The notes below the pieces were generated by a model that ran no database searches, was not told the DNA's origin, and saw nothing but the letters and a program-made list of their open reading frames with translations. This document shows positions 40,332 to 48,666 of a stretch of 48,668 bases of DNA, piece by piece. The stretch comes from Parendozoicomonas verongulae (GTDB lineage Bacteria > Pseudomonadota > Gammaproteobacteria > Pseudomonadales > Endozoicomonadaceae), in assembly GCF_009711465.1 (NCBI RefSeq), contig NZ_SMME01000849.1, forward strand, positions 1 to 48,668, written 5' to 3'. Position 1 is the stretch's first letter. Every line of letters starts with the position of its first letter. A program made the translations under genes and the position numbers.

Positions 40332-43143
40332 GGCCGTTCCGCTGTTTTCCAATAATAATCTCAGCAACACCTTTGTGTTCTGTATCCGGGTTATACACTT
40401 CGTCCCGATAGATAAACATGATGACGTCCGCATCCTGCTCGATCGCACCGGATTCACGGAGGTCGGAGTTTACAGGGCGCTTGTTGGGGCGTTGTTCCAG
40501 AGATCGGTTAAGCTGAGACAGTGCAATCACCGGGCATTCGAACTCTTTCGCCATTGCCTTGATGGAACGGGAGATTTCAGAAATCTCGTTAGTACGCCCT
40601 TCGCTGAAACCGGGAATCTGCATCAACTGCAGATAGTCGATCATCACCATGCCGATTTTGCCGTGCTCACGGTGAATCCGGCGCAGACGGGTTCGCATTT
40701 CCTGGGGGCTTATACCGGCGGTGTCGTCGATAAACAGCTTCTTCTCTTTCAGGCTTTTCACTGCGTTAGACAGCTTCGGCCAGTCTTCATCATCCAGCTT
40801 ACCGGTACGCACCTTGCCTTGATCGATACGACCGAGAGACGCCAGGCTTCGCATCATCAGCTGCTCGGAAGGCATCTCCAGACTGAATACAACAACACAG
40901 TCGTCTGACCCCATGAGAGCGTTTTCTACCAGGTTCATGGAGAAGGTTGTGTTGTGGACATACACATCCTCCGCCACAAAATTATGGGTACTGTCAACGG
41001 TCAAGTCGTAAACCTGTTTCTCACCCATCGCTTCGATAGAAGCAATGCGATCCCAGTACACATCTGACTCTGCAAGGTTTGCCAGATAGTCATCCTGCAG
41101 CAACTTGGCGAAAAGCGCAGCCCGCTGTCGACTCACTCTCCGCCGGCTCTTTCCAGATAGATGCGGATTATACCCCTCGGGGTAATCCATGCCTGCTGCA
41201 GCAAACAAGTCGCTCCAGCTTCTATCACCCTTTTTATTCAGGATGTAGTCACAAACAGACTCCGGCAAAGTATCGCTGTTATCGTGGGGTTGCTTGGTTG
41301 CAAGAGCTTCACGAACAGCCTGTATACGGTCTTCCTTAGCAAAAATACCGATTTCATCAATAAAGGTCTGAATGGAAGACTGACTGAGAATTTCCATCTC
41401 CCAAGGCGTTTGGGCGCTTTCGTACTTACAGGCTTTCTGACGAACTTTGGCGTTGATCCCAAATCGTAAAAGCAAGTGCTGCAGGGAGTGGATCAGAGAT
41501 TCACTGGAAGACGCATAGGAAATACGGCACTGGCCGTTGCCTTGTACAAAGGCGCTGCCATCGCAGGTAAACAGATGCTTCAGGAATATGGAAAGGCATG
41601 GTTTTTCCAGCTGGAACACAATTGCTGGAATATCTTTTTTGTGCGCCAAACGATTAAGCAACCCTAACTCTTCGAGCCATTTTGCTACCGGGTTCTTCCC
41701 AAGCCAGGCAGCCTGATCCCGACCTTCCGCAAACAACTCTGATCCATCAATTTTAAACAGCTGGCAAAGGGATTGTGCATTTTCTTCTGTCGGCGTAGTC
41801 ACGCCATTCAGCCATTGACTGACAGTGGCTTTGGACACATCTAATGCCTTGGCAACGGATTTGCCCGTTATCTTTCGGCTTTTGAGTAGTGCAGCCAAAC
41901 TCTCAGCAAACTGATTACGCTCAGCTGTAACCAGCTCTTTATCACTGCTTACACGAACAGACTGCGTTCTGTCATCAGAAGCGACTCTTGTACATTTTAC
42001 AGAACCAAAGCCTTTTATGGCTTCAGCGAAGTCTTCAAGAACCTGTTCGTCTTTATTGGTAAACCGCATGGACGACTGAGTCGTACCGCCATCACCAATG
42101 AAGTAAGCCATGGTCCTTAACTGATACGCAGGCAGTGTTTTACGACCGAACACAGGCAAAGTACGTGGTACAGCAACAATGTCGCCTTCTTTCAACTGTC
42201 CCAGAGGCTTCCAGCCAGAGTCAGAGAGGAATGGGTGTGTGAGAGTTGTTTCAATCTGCCGCCCAAGGGCTGTACGAACTTTGAAAACCGGCTTCATGCC
42301 ATCATCGACAAAGGCGCTGGGAGTCGCAGGGGTCAGGCGGAAATCGTCACCGAGAGAGAGCAGGGCTCCAGACTGATTAGCGACAATCTCATCAATAGTA
42401 CCATACGCCCCCGTTTCTGAGTTCAGCACACGGCTGCCAGCCACAATGCACTTGCCCATCGAGGGCCGTGCCGCCACCACAATCATATCCGAGGGCTGAA
42501 AGCCGGATGTCATCTCATCCAGGTCTTTAAAGCCGGTTGTGAGGCCGGTGATCATGCCAGTGGTTTTGAAGAGTTCGTCGATTTTTTCGACAGTTTTCTT
42601 CAGAATTTCCCGTGCACCGACTGGGCCGCCTTCTTTGGCTCGGGCTTCAGCTATGTGAAAGACCTCCCGTTCTGCCAGCTCTACGATGTCGTCGGCTTTG
42701 CGCCCCTCGGGGCTGTAGGCTGCATCCGCTACCCGCTGGGAGGCGCTGATCAGCTGGCGGAGTACGGAACGTTCGTAAACGATGTCGGCATAGGCGCGCA
42801 GGTTGGCGACGCTGGGGATACTTTCTACCAGCTCGGTGAGGTATGCGATGCCGCCCGCTTCTTCCAGCTCACCTTTTCTGTCCAGCTCTTCGGACACCGT
42901 AATCGGGTCGAACGGTTTGGATTCCAGTGCCAGCACTTTGATACATTCAAACAGCTGGCGATGTGCTGGGTTATAGAAATCGTCTGAGGTGATTTTATCC
43001 CCGACTTTATCCCAGGCCTCATTATCCAGCATCAGGCCGCCAAGCACAGACTGTTCTGCCTCTATGGAATGAGGTGGCGTTTTGAGAGAGGCCAGCGCCT
43101 CATCAATGGGAAGTTCTCTGGTAGGAGTCTCTGTGTCCAGCAT
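40240..43143 (-). CDS. dnaB: replicative DNA helicase DnaB precursor containing an intein
   Basis: 967 aa, against about 467 for DnaB; the excess is a 500-residue intein (residues 232-731). Exteins: the N-part has the DnaB N-terminal domain (HSIEAEQSVLGGLMLDNEAW) and the RecA-like domain start with Walker A VVAARPSMGK; the C-part continues TTFSMNLVENALMG, Walker B IGMVMIDYLQLMQIPG, and the arginine-finger region NLRESGAIEQDADVIMFIYR. Splicing would restore PSMGKTTF, the intact P-loop, so no helicase activity is possible before splicing. The hexameric helicase opens the fork at replication. It precedes no other gene on its strand and overlaps the convergent transporter gene. In many gammaproteobacteria dnaB lies just after rplI, as here. 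Confidence 0.97.
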   Translation of the reverse strand: MLDTETPTRELPIDEALASLKTPPHSIEAEQSVLGGLMLDNEAWDKVGDKITSDDFYNPAHRQLFECIKVLALESKPFDPITVSEELDRKGELEEAGGIAYLTELVESIPSVANLRAYADIVYERSVLRQLISASQRVADAAYSPEGRKADDIVELAEREVFHIAEARAKEGGPVGAREILKKTVEKIDELFKTTGMITGLTTGFKDLDEMTSGFQPSDMIVVAARPSMGKCIVAGSRVLNSETGAYGTIDEIVANQSGALLSLGDDFRLTPATPSAFVDDGMKPVFKVRTALGRQIETTLTHPFLSDSGWKPLGQLKEGDIVAVPRTLPVFGRKTLPAYQLRTMAYFIGDGGTTQSSMRFTNKDEQVLEDFAEAIKGFGSVKCTRVASDDRTQSVRVSSDKELVTAERNQFAESLAALLKSRKITGKSVAKALDVSKATVSQWLNGVTTPTEENAQSLCQLFKIDGSELFAEGRDQAAWLGKNPVAKWLEELGLLNRLAHKKDIPAIVFQLEKPCLSIFLKHLFTCDGSAFVQGNGQCRISYASSSESLIHSLQHLLLRFGINAKVRQKACKYESAQTPWEMEILSQSSIQTFIDEIGIFAKEDRIQAVREALATKQPHDNSDTLPESVCDYILNKKGDRSWSDLFAAAGMDYPEGYNPHLSGKSRRRVSRQRAALFAKLLQDDYLANLAESDVYWDRIASIEAMGEKQVYDLTVDSTHNFVAEDVYVHNTTFSMNLVENALMGSDDCVVVFSLEMPSEQLMMRSLASLGRIDQGKVRTGKLDDEDWPKLSNAVKSLKEKKLFIDDTAGISPQEMRTRLRRIHREHGKIGMVMIDYLQLMQIPGFSEGRTNEISEISRSIKAMAKEFECPVIALSQLNRSLEQRPNKRPVNSDLRESGAIEQDADVIMFIYRDEVYNPDTEHKGVAEIIIGKQRNGPIGSVRVAFLGRMSRFENLAPEAYGNFDDD
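40951..42450 (-). other. intein within DnaB (self-splicing, LAGLIDADG-type endonuclease, extra HTH)
   Basis: 500 residues. Splicing motifs are intact: Cys1 (CIVAGSRVLN), block B TLTHPFL with its Thr and His, block F VYDLTVDSTHNF, and C-terminal VHN followed by Thr of the C-extein. The homing endonuclease has two LAGLIDADG-like motifs, AYFIGDGG and HLFTCDGS, each keeping its acidic residue. Between them lies an XRE-like helix-turn-helix (LKSRKITGKSVAKALDVSKA plus TVSQWLNG; about 41806-41911) that is not part of the standard intein. Insertion is between Lys and Thr of the Walker A motif, a known DnaB intein site. Confidence 0.95.
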
Positions 43144-43228
43144 AAGTCTGGTGGAAACCTGTCTGACGCGAAACGGGGTAAAAAATTATATTACCCACAG
43201 TGGAATCTAAAGAAAACAAACAAAAAAA

Positions 43229-43254
43229 CCGCCAGCACCCAAGAGTGCCAGCGG
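43229..43254 (-). terminator. terminator of the rpsF-rpsR-rplI operon
   Basis: On the minus strand the arm 43254-43243 (CCGCTGGCACTC) pairs with 43240-43229 (GGGTGCTGGCGG) using three G.U pairs, followed by a seven-T run. It starts 31 bases past the rplI stop. Confidence 0.85.
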
Positions 43255-43285
43255 CTTTCACTATTAAGCGTTCGCTTGCTGAAAA

Positions 43286-43732
43286 TTATTCAGCTTCAAC
43301 GAATACCTTAACAGTTGCAGATACATCAGTGTGCAGCTGCAGAGCGATGTCGAATTCGCCAACGGTGCGGATAGGACCAGCAGACAGACGGATTTCGCTC
43401 TTGGCAACTTCAACGCCCACAGCAGAGATAGACTCAGCCAGGTCGCGAGTACCGATGGAACCGAACAGCTTACCTTCGTCGCCAGCTTTGGCAGTGATGG
43501 TCAGTTCGATTTCATCCAGTTGTTCTGCGCGTTGCTGTGCAGCAGACAGCTTCTCGCCAGCAGCTTTTTCCAGCTCGGCACGACGTGCTTCAAATTCAGC
43601 AACGTTAGCCTTGGTAGCAGGAACAGCTTTGCCGAAGGGAACCAGGAAGTTACGGCCGTAACCAGCTTTCACTTTAACCTTGTCACCCAGTGCGCCCAGA
43701 TTGGCGACTTTCTCAAGAAGAATAACTTCCAT
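43286..43732 (-). CDS. rplI: 50S ribosomal protein bL9
   Basis: 148 aa from ATG 43732 ([20 protein letters not shown]), the family's standard length and start; the frame runs 14 codons further back. The N-domain binds 23S rRNA ([20 protein letters not shown]), followed by the long connecting helix and the C-domain with [16 protein letters not shown]. Last gene of rpsF-rpsR-rplI. Confidence 0.98.
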   Translation of the reverse strand: MEVILLEKVANLGALGDKVKVKAGYGRNFLVPFGKAVPATKANVAEFEARRAELEKAAGEKLSAAQQRAEQLDEIELTITAKAGDEGKLFGSIGTRDLAESISAVGVEVAKSEIRLSAGPIRTVGEFDIALQLHTDVSATVKVFVEAE

Positions 43733-43876
43733 TTCTAAATACCTTTCACCAAAAATTGGATTAGTCCGACCCACTTCCCTGCACCGATGCAGAGCATCAG
43801 GGGCAAAAATAGCTCATCAGGACAGGCTTTCATTCCCAGCGAATGAATTCACCGGGAATGATATTACTTTTGCTGA

Positions 43877-44101
43877 TTAGTGCTGGTCGCAGTAAGGCAG
43901 CAGAGCAACGTAACGGGCACGCTTGATGGCAGTAGCCAGCTGACGCTGGTAACGAGCCTTGGTGCCAGTGATGCGACTAGGTACGATCTTACCGGTTTCG
44001 GTGATGTACGCTTTCAGGGTGTTCAGATCTTTGTAATCGATCTCCTGAACGCCTTCAGCAGTGAAACGGCAGAACTTGCGACGACGGAAAAAACGTGCCA
44101 T
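43877..44101 (-). CDS. rpsR: 30S ribosomal protein bS18
   Basis: 74 aa from ATG 44101 with AGGAG 9 bases upstream. [13 protein letters not shown] start, then [20 protein letters not shown] and [20 protein letters not shown], all canonical. Single Cys in RKFCRF, i.e. partly zinc-ligand style. S18 pairs with S6 on the platform of the 30S subunit. Confidence 0.98.
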   Translation of the reverse strand: MARFFRRRKFCRFTAEGVQEIDYKDLNTLKAYITETGKIVPSRITGTKARYQRQLATAIKRARYVALLPYCDQH

Positions 44102-44153
44102 TTGCAACGTCTCCTTATTAGACGGTTATCCTGAAATCAGGTAAAAACCTGGG

Positions 44154-44570
44154 TTATTCGGCAGCTTCGCTGGAAGCAGCTTCGGCAGCAGGAGCTTTAC
44201 GCTCTTCGCGGCGCTCTTCACGACGGTCGTCGCGGCGCTCGTCACGACGCTCATCAGCCTGCATCATGATGGATGGCTCGGTGATAGCTTCGTTACGACG
44301 AATAACCATGTTACGGATAACAGCGTCGTTGAAACGGAAGTTGCTGGACAGCTCAGCCAGAGCTTCGTCGCCACACTCAACGTTCATCAGAACGTAGTGA
44401 GCTTTGTGGATCTTCTGGATTGGGTAAGCCAGCTGACGGCGGCCCCAGTCTTCCAGACGATGTACAGAACCGTTATCTTCTTCAATGAGCTTCTTGTAAC
44501 GCTCAACCATAGCAGGCACCTGCTCGCTCTGGTCAGGGTGTACAAGGAACACAATTTCGTAATGACGCAT
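44154..44570 (-). CDS. rpsF: 30S ribosomal protein bS6
   Basis: 138 aa. [20 protein letters not shown] start, [20 protein letters not shown] core, all canonical. The acidic/basic tail (~106-138) is unusual in length, with [20 protein letters not shown] forming a run of charged repeats before an Ala/Glu-rich end. In E. coli glutamates are added to the S6 tail by RimK, which acts on EE-ended tails; this one ends AAE. First gene of the operon with its own leader and promoter. Confidence 0.98.
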   Translation of the reverse strand: MRHYEIVFLVHPDQSEQVPAMVERYKKLIEEDNGSVHRLEDWGRRQLAYPIQKIHKAHYVLMNVECGDEALAELSSNFRFNDAVIRNMVIRRNEAITEPSIMMQADERRDERRDDRREERREERKAPAAEAASSEAAE

Positions 44571-44720
44571 GACTGCTCCTTACGGGTTATAGCCTCCCTC
44601 AAGCGCCGGTTACATTGATGCGTCCGGTATCAGGTAAGGCAAGGAGTAATAGGAGCCTCTAAACAGTAGATGCTCCCGGGAAAGACTCTTTGCAATTCCA
44701 CCAAGGGTGAAATCACAAGA
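44571..44720 (-). promoter_or_regulatory. rpsF leader, candidate S6:S18 autoregulatory RNA
   Basis: About 150 bases of untranslated leader. The ribosome site AAGGAG (44581-44576) can pair with CTCCTT (44646-44641), enclosing a stem region with two CCG triplets. S6:S18 represses its own mRNA through a leader element with an exposed CCG in many bacteria. Match to the published structure was not computed, so this is tentative. Confidence 0.4.
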
Positions 44721-44727
44721 ACCGGGC

Positions 44728-44756
44728 ATTTTAGAGAAGCATGGCGAACCACGCAA
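44728..44756 (-). promoter_or_regulatory. sigma-70 promoter of rpsF-rpsR-rplI
   Basis: On the minus strand, -35 TTGCGT (44756-44751), 17-base spacer, -10 TAAAAT (44733-44728). It lies just past the end of the upstream EAL gene. Confidence 0.65.
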
Positions 44757-44804
44757 GTGAATTGACCGCGATCGGCTTCTGATTTACCGGCTTCAGGATA
44801 GGGG

Positions 44805-46019
44805 TTAGACCAGTTTCGGATAGCGCTTGAGCCAGTCTTTCTCCCATTCGCCCAATTCTGCATAGGGCATGGGTCGCGCAATCAGGTAGCCCTGGGCGTA
44901 ATCACACCCCATGGCTTTGAGTTCGTGCCAGCTTTCCGGGGTTTCTACCCCTTCGGCCACTGTTCTCAGGCCCAGACGTGAAGCCAGCTCGATATTGGAG
45001 AGCACAATGGTGCGGCTGGTGTTTTTCACACCAAGGCCGCGCACAAAGGATTGGTCGATTTTCAGCTCTGAGAAGGGAATACGGTTGAGCTGCTGGAAGT
45101 TGGAGAATCCGGTCCCGAAATCATCGATGGAGAGGGCGAAACCCTTGATTCTCAGGCGTGCCAGAGTTTCCAGACTACGAGCCATATCTCTCATTAAGGC
45201 ACTTTCAGTCAGTTCCAGAATCATCCGGCAGGGCGAAACGCCATAGTGGGCCATAACCTCCTCCAGCTTTTGTGGCATGTCCATATCCACAAGAAGGGTG
45301 GGGGAAAGGTTTACGGCCACAGACACATCCCGGCCTTCCCGCTGCCAGCCACACAGGTCTTCGACTATGCCGTGAACCTGCTTCCAGGTGAGCTGATCGA
45401 TGATATCTGCCTTTTCCATCACAGGCACAAAGCGGGCAGGCATAACAATGCCATGTTCGGGGTGCTGCCAACGGGCCAGAGCTTCTGTCGACACCCAGGC
45501 ACCATCACTCATTCGGACTTTCGGCTGATACCAGACGGTAAATTCGTTGTTATTCAGGCCTTCAAGGATGTCTTCTTTCGAGAAGGAGCCAGCCCACTTC
45601 TCCGGGTTTCTGACGCGCTCTTCCCGGCGGTACTGATCAATCACATTGCGCATTTTTTTGCGGGTGACAGGCTTCTCGACATTACTGAGCACCTGCAGCC
45701 CGTGCTCCTGAGCCATGTCTTCCACGGTATGGATCAGGGCGGAATCCAGAGCACTGGCAATCACCACAGAGCCTGCCAGCTCTCGTTCGGCAATATGGCG
45801 CAGAAACTCCACACCATCCATGCCGGGCATATCCAGATCACTGAGAATAATGTGAACCTTGCCCGGATGGGCAACAATCTCCCGAAGCGCAGCATCACCA
45901 TCCGCTGCCGAGAGCACATGATCACAGCCAAGATCTTCGAGAACCTTAACTGCTACGGCACGCTGGAAGTCGTTGTCTTCAACAACCAGAAGGGTGAGCC
46001 CTTTCCCTTCGTCTGTCAT
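44805..46019 (-). CDS. response regulator with EAL cyclic-di-GMP phosphodiesterase domain
   Basis: 404 aa from ATG 46019 (GGAG about 10 bases upstream); the frame runs back 30 codons to 46109 without a better start. An N-terminal receiver (~5-130) has the acidic pair VVEDND and phospho-Asp in LSDLDMPGMDG. The C-terminal EAL domain (~150-395) has the full active-site set: TEALARWQHP (EAL), NLSP, ELTESAL, SIDDFGTGFS, LKIDQSFV and AEGVET. It should hydrolyse c-di-GMP, switched by phosphorylation as in RocR/VieA. No kinase gene is adjacent; the nearest sensor is the hybrid kinase at 9 kb, with nothing linking the two. Confidence 0.93.
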   Translation of the reverse strand: MTDEGKGLTLLVVEDNDFQRAVAVKVLEDLGCDHVLSAADGDAALREIVAHPGKVHIILSDLDMPGMDGVEFLRHIAERELAGSVVIASALDSALIHTVEDMAQEHGLQVLSNVEKPVTRKKMRNVIDQYRREERVRNPEKWAGSFSKEDILEGLNNNEFTVWYQPKVRMSDGAWVSTEALARWQHPEHGIVMPARFVPVMEKADIIDQLTWKQVHGIVEDLCGWQREGRDVSVAVNLSPTLLVDMDMPQKLEEVMAHYGVSPCRMILELTESALMRDMARSLETLARLRIKGFALSIDDFGTGFSNFQQLNRIPFSELKIDQSFVRGLGVKNTSRTIVLSNIELASRLGLRTVAEGVETPESWHELKAMGCDYAQGYLIARPMPYAELGEWEKDWLKRYPKLV

Positions 46020-46149
46020 ACCCAAGCCACTCCATAAACCTAGATTCCTGCCAGGCACCATCCGCATGTCTGAACATACGATGCCCCTGACAGGAGATAT
46101 ATCGACCACCGTACCAGTGGCTGCAGCACGGCGATAATTATCAGAGCTT

Positions 46150-47271
46150 TTATTGGCCAGTGGTCAGGCGGGTCCACTCGCGGGATACGAGGCGACGCAG
46201 TTTGCTGTCCAGAGGTTTGAAGATGTAGAGTGTTTTCTCGATAGAACCGGTTGGGTAAACGCCGGGATTCTGACGCAGTTCTTTTTCTACGTAAGGTGTC
46301 GCAGCCTTGTTAGGGTTGGCGTAGTACACGTAGTTGGTGATGTCGCCAATCACCTTAGGCTGCATGATGTAATCCAGGAATTTGTAAGCATTCTCTTTGT
46401 TGTGAGCATCCTTAGGGATGGCCATAACATCGTAGGAAACCGCTGCGCCTTCCTTTGGAATCACGTATTTCACACGTACACCATTGTTGGCTTTCTGAGC
46501 GCGTTCATCAGCAATCAAAGCATCACCAGACCACACAATACCCACACAGATATCACCGTTGGCTAAATCAGTCAGGGCACGAGATGCACTGTAGTAGCGA
46601 ACGTAAGGAGTCACTTTGGAGAGCATTTCAGTAGCTTTGCGGTAATCGCCACTACGACGGGAGTTGGGATCTTTACCCATAAAGCGCAGTGCTGCCGGGA
46701 AGATTTCTGTTGGCGCATCTATAAAGGCCACACCACAGCCTTGCAGCTTCTTCATGTACTTGGGATCGAATACCAGAGCCCAGCTATCTAAGGGTGCATC
46801 TTTACCGGCAAACTCCCTCACCTTCTCGGGATTGATGGCCAGACCAGTGGTTTGCCACAGGTAAGGAATGCCGTACTTGTTACCTGGGTCTACAGCCTCC
46901 ATTAGCTTCATGGCTTCCGGATTCAGGTTCTTATAATTCTTCAGCTTGCTCTTATCCAGCGGTTCATAAACACCCGCTTTAATCTGGTTGGCCAGAAAGT
47001 CGTGGGAAGGAACCACAACATCGTATCCGCTACGGCCAGACAGCAGCTTGGCCTCCAATACCTCGTTACTGTCATACAAGTCATAGGTGACATGAACGCC
47101 GGTCTGCTTTTCAAAATTTGCTACGGTGTCATCAGCAACATAGTCATACCAGTTGTAGATAAATACATTCCCAGCATCGGTTTTAGACTCATCCGCCTGC
47201 ACAAAGCCAGACAAGAGGCTAACAGCGAAAAGTAGGCAGGTGGCTCGTAGAGCACTGGAAAAACGAACCAT
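46150..47271 (-). CDS. polyamine ABC transporter substrate-binding protein, PotF/SpuD-like
   Basis: 373 aa periplasmic binding protein. Signal peptide 1-26 (LRATCLLFAVSLLSGFVQA). Family pattern: VFIYNWYDYVADDTVANFEK, GYDVVVPSHDFLANQIKAGV, KYGIPYLWQTTGLAINPEKV and GDICVGIVWSGDALIA, with Trp/Asp/Tyr residues that line the putrescine/spermidine pocket. Length equals PotF (370 aa). No permease or ATPase gene is next to it, so it serves a system encoded elsewhere. GGAG lies about 10 bases before ATG 47271. Confidence 0.92.
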   Translation of the reverse strand: MVRFSSALRATCLLFAVSLLSGFVQADESKTDAGNVFIYNWYDYVADDTVANFEKQTGVHVTYDLYDSNEVLEAKLLSGRSGYDVVVPSHDFLANQIKAGVYEPLDKSKLKNYKNLNPEAMKLMEAVDPGNKYGIPYLWQTTGLAINPEKVREFAGKDAPLDSWALVFDPKYMKKLQGCGVAFIDAPTEIFPAALRFMGKDPNSRRSGDYRKATEMLSKVTPYVRYYSASRALTDLANGDICVGIVWSGDALIADERAQKANNGVRVKYVIPKEGAAVSYDVMAIPKDAHNKENAYKFLDYIMQPKVIGDITNYVYYANPNKAATPYVEKELRQNPGVYPTGSIEKTLYIFKPLDSKLRRLVSREWTRLTTGQ

Positions 47272-47407
47272 AACGAAGGTTCTCCAGAAGGCAGTGGATA
47301 GGAGTAGTAAAGAGAGGTTAGCTTGTTTCGCCTGATGCGACGTTCAGCTAAGACGGCGGCGAAGGATAACAGCTTTGCCTGACCGTTCAAGGCCTTTCAG
47401 GAAACAA

Positions 47408-47451
47408 AAAGCCGTTTGAATGCCTGTTTAACAAAACATACAAACAGCTTT
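47408..47451 (-). terminator. terminator of the cytochrome c gene
   Basis: On the minus strand AAAGCTGTTTG (47451-47441) pairs with CAAACGGCTTT (47418-47408), one T.G wobble, followed by TTGTTTC. The loop of 22 bases is large. Confidence 0.6.
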
Positions 47452-47474
47452 TAATAAAAGGCGAAATGTACCGT

Positions 47475-47930
47475 TTAAGGTTTCAAGCCACTCATGTACT
47501 GAATAGCGCCGCTGATTTCATCATCGGAGCAATCAGCACAAGTGCCTTTTGGCGGCATGGCAGAGCCAACGCCTTTAATAGCGTTGGTCAGGAGCTGGTT
47601 GTAAGAACCTGCCGCTGCCAGCTTCGCTTGCCAGCCTGCATCATCCCCTTTCTTAGGTGCCCCCAGAACCCCAACAGTATGGCAGGCTGTACAAAAGGAG
47701 TTATAAACACTTTCACCACTGCGAGGACCACTGCTTACCGCTACTACTGGCGCTGCCGTTGCACAGGGCTGACCTTCCAGACAGACCTCCCCCACAGGTG
47801 CAATACGCTCGGCAATCTCTCCACGGGTGATTTTATCCACTTCAGCTGATGCGGCCATCGCCAGGCCCGTCATCATTCCCCCCAGTAACACAGCTGCCTT
47901 AACAGCACGCACCCTGTTGACGTTTGCCAC
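47475..47930 (-). CDS. cytochrome c5-type monohaem protein
   Basis: 151 aa periplasmic electron carrier. Signal peptide 1-29 (VKAAVLLGGMMTGLAMAASA). One haem motif FCTACHTVG (CxxCH) near residue 80, with the distal Met probably in SAMPPKGTCADC; the paired Cys CADC is the disulfide typical of c5. An extra Cys pair (VCLEGQPC) sits in the N-terminal linker. The C-terminal motif ISGAIQYMSGL closes the fold. It is expected to pass electrons to a terminal oxidase or methanotroph-like partner; none is nearby. Confidence 0.92.
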   Translation of the reverse strand: MANVNRVRAVKAAVLLGGMMTGLAMAASAEVDKITRGEIAERIAPVGEVCLEGQPCATAAPVVAVSSGPRSGESVYNSFCTACHTVGVLGAPKKGDDAGWQAKLAAAGSYNQLLTNAIKGVGSAMPPKGTCADCSDDEISGAIQYMSGLKP

Positions 47931-48130
47931 TCGCCTTTCCTCATCATTGCCACGGACTTATTTGGGCCTGACAACACCTGACTGTTTTCATCATTATCAG
48001 GAACGCAGAGACCGGTCCATTTGTTATTGCCAACCGCGATTATAGACAAATGCCCCCTCGCCAACAATGACACAAGATGACAGTCAAGACGCACAAACCA
48101 CAATTTTAAAGGATACACTCCCACAAGCCT

Positions 48131-48144
48131 CTCAAGCGCTTGAG
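48131..48144. promoter_or_regulatory. 14-bp perfect palindrome in the cytochrome/tRNA gap
   Basis: CTCAAGCGCTTGAG, centre at 48137/48138. It sits 187 bases before the cytochrome start and 31 bases before the tRNA promoter -10. It could be a binding site for a dimeric regulator of either transcript. The 306-base gap between the cytochrome and tRNA genes otherwise contains no gene. Confidence 0.4.
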
Positions 48145-48161
48145 AATCCTCAAAAAACCCG

Positions 48162-48190
48162 TAGACTTGCGAATACGTCCTGAGTATTAT
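48162..48190 (+). promoter_or_regulatory. promoter of tRNA-Arg
   Basis: -35 TAGACT (48162-48167), 17-base spacer, -10 TATTAT (48185-48190), followed by a GC-rich stretch TAGCGCCGC as in stringently controlled stable-RNA promoters. The tRNA starts 46 bases on. Confidence 0.55.
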
Positions 48191-48236
48191 TAGCGCCGCT
48201 TCCGGAGCCTGCTCGGGAAGGCAATGCATGCGATAC

Positions 48237-48313
<77 letters not shown>

Positions 48314-48321
48314 TGTAAATC

Positions 48322-48357
48322 AAGGGTTTGCGACGATTTAGCGCAGACCCTTTTTTT
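48322..48357 (+). terminator. rho-independent terminator of tRNA-Arg
   Basis: AAGGGTTTGCG (48322-48332) pairs with CGCAGACCCTT (48342-48352), one T.G wobble, loop of 9, T run 48351-48357. Confidence 0.88.
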
Positions 48358-48369
48358 ATGTTTGGTGAT

Positions 48370-48389
48370 TTAAGCGCAGATTAAGCGCA
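48370..48389 (+). repeat. two direct repeats TTAAGCGCA past the tRNA terminator
   Basis: TTAAGCGCA at 48370-48378 and 48381-48389, eleven bases apart start to start, i.e. one helical turn. A related TTTAGCGCA lies in the terminator (48338-48346). Spaced short repeats like these beside a tRNA 3' end resemble integrase arm-binding sites. From here to 48516 no gene was seen. Confidence 0.4.
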
Positions 48390-48516
48390 TTTGAAGCAAA
48401 GTCATAAGATTCAGGCTTTCAGGATTCTGCCAGGAGGCCTTGAATAGAGCCCCCCTCATTACCGAGAAAATAATCATCGAATGAAATGGGAGGGCCAATG
48501 AGTGGTATCGATCCCT

Positions 48517-48666
48517 CTAAGATAAAAGCCCGACCTTCCTCTTCAAACTCTCAAGCTCCTTGCGCAGTTTTTCCGGCCCAAACCTTTCCCTCAGCTTGAT
48601 GACCTCCCGATCACGTTTAGACATTGGCCGTGGGTCAGTACGCCCCTTGTTGGATTCTGGAAGAAA
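48517..48666 (-). CDS. 3' end of an unidentified protein (partial)
   Basis: An open minus-strand frame entering from the window edge, 49 codons to TAG 48517-48519. It is strongly charged: MSKRDREVIKLRERFGPEKL then RKELESLKRKVGLLS, a basic coiled-coil-like tail as seen in small nucleic-acid-associated or phage/mobile-element proteins. An internal Met could be the start of a 35-residue peptide instead. No family recognised. Position next to the tRNA suggests accessory DNA. Confidence 0.4.
   Translation of the reverse strand, partial: FLPESNKGRTDPRPMSKRDREVIKLRERFGPEKLRKELESLKRKVGLLS

Noticed and set aside
40951..42450. Large insertion read at first as a fused second gene or frameshift in dnaB
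   Set aside because: Frame is continuous, ends are exact intein splice sites and motifs are complete, so it is an intein.
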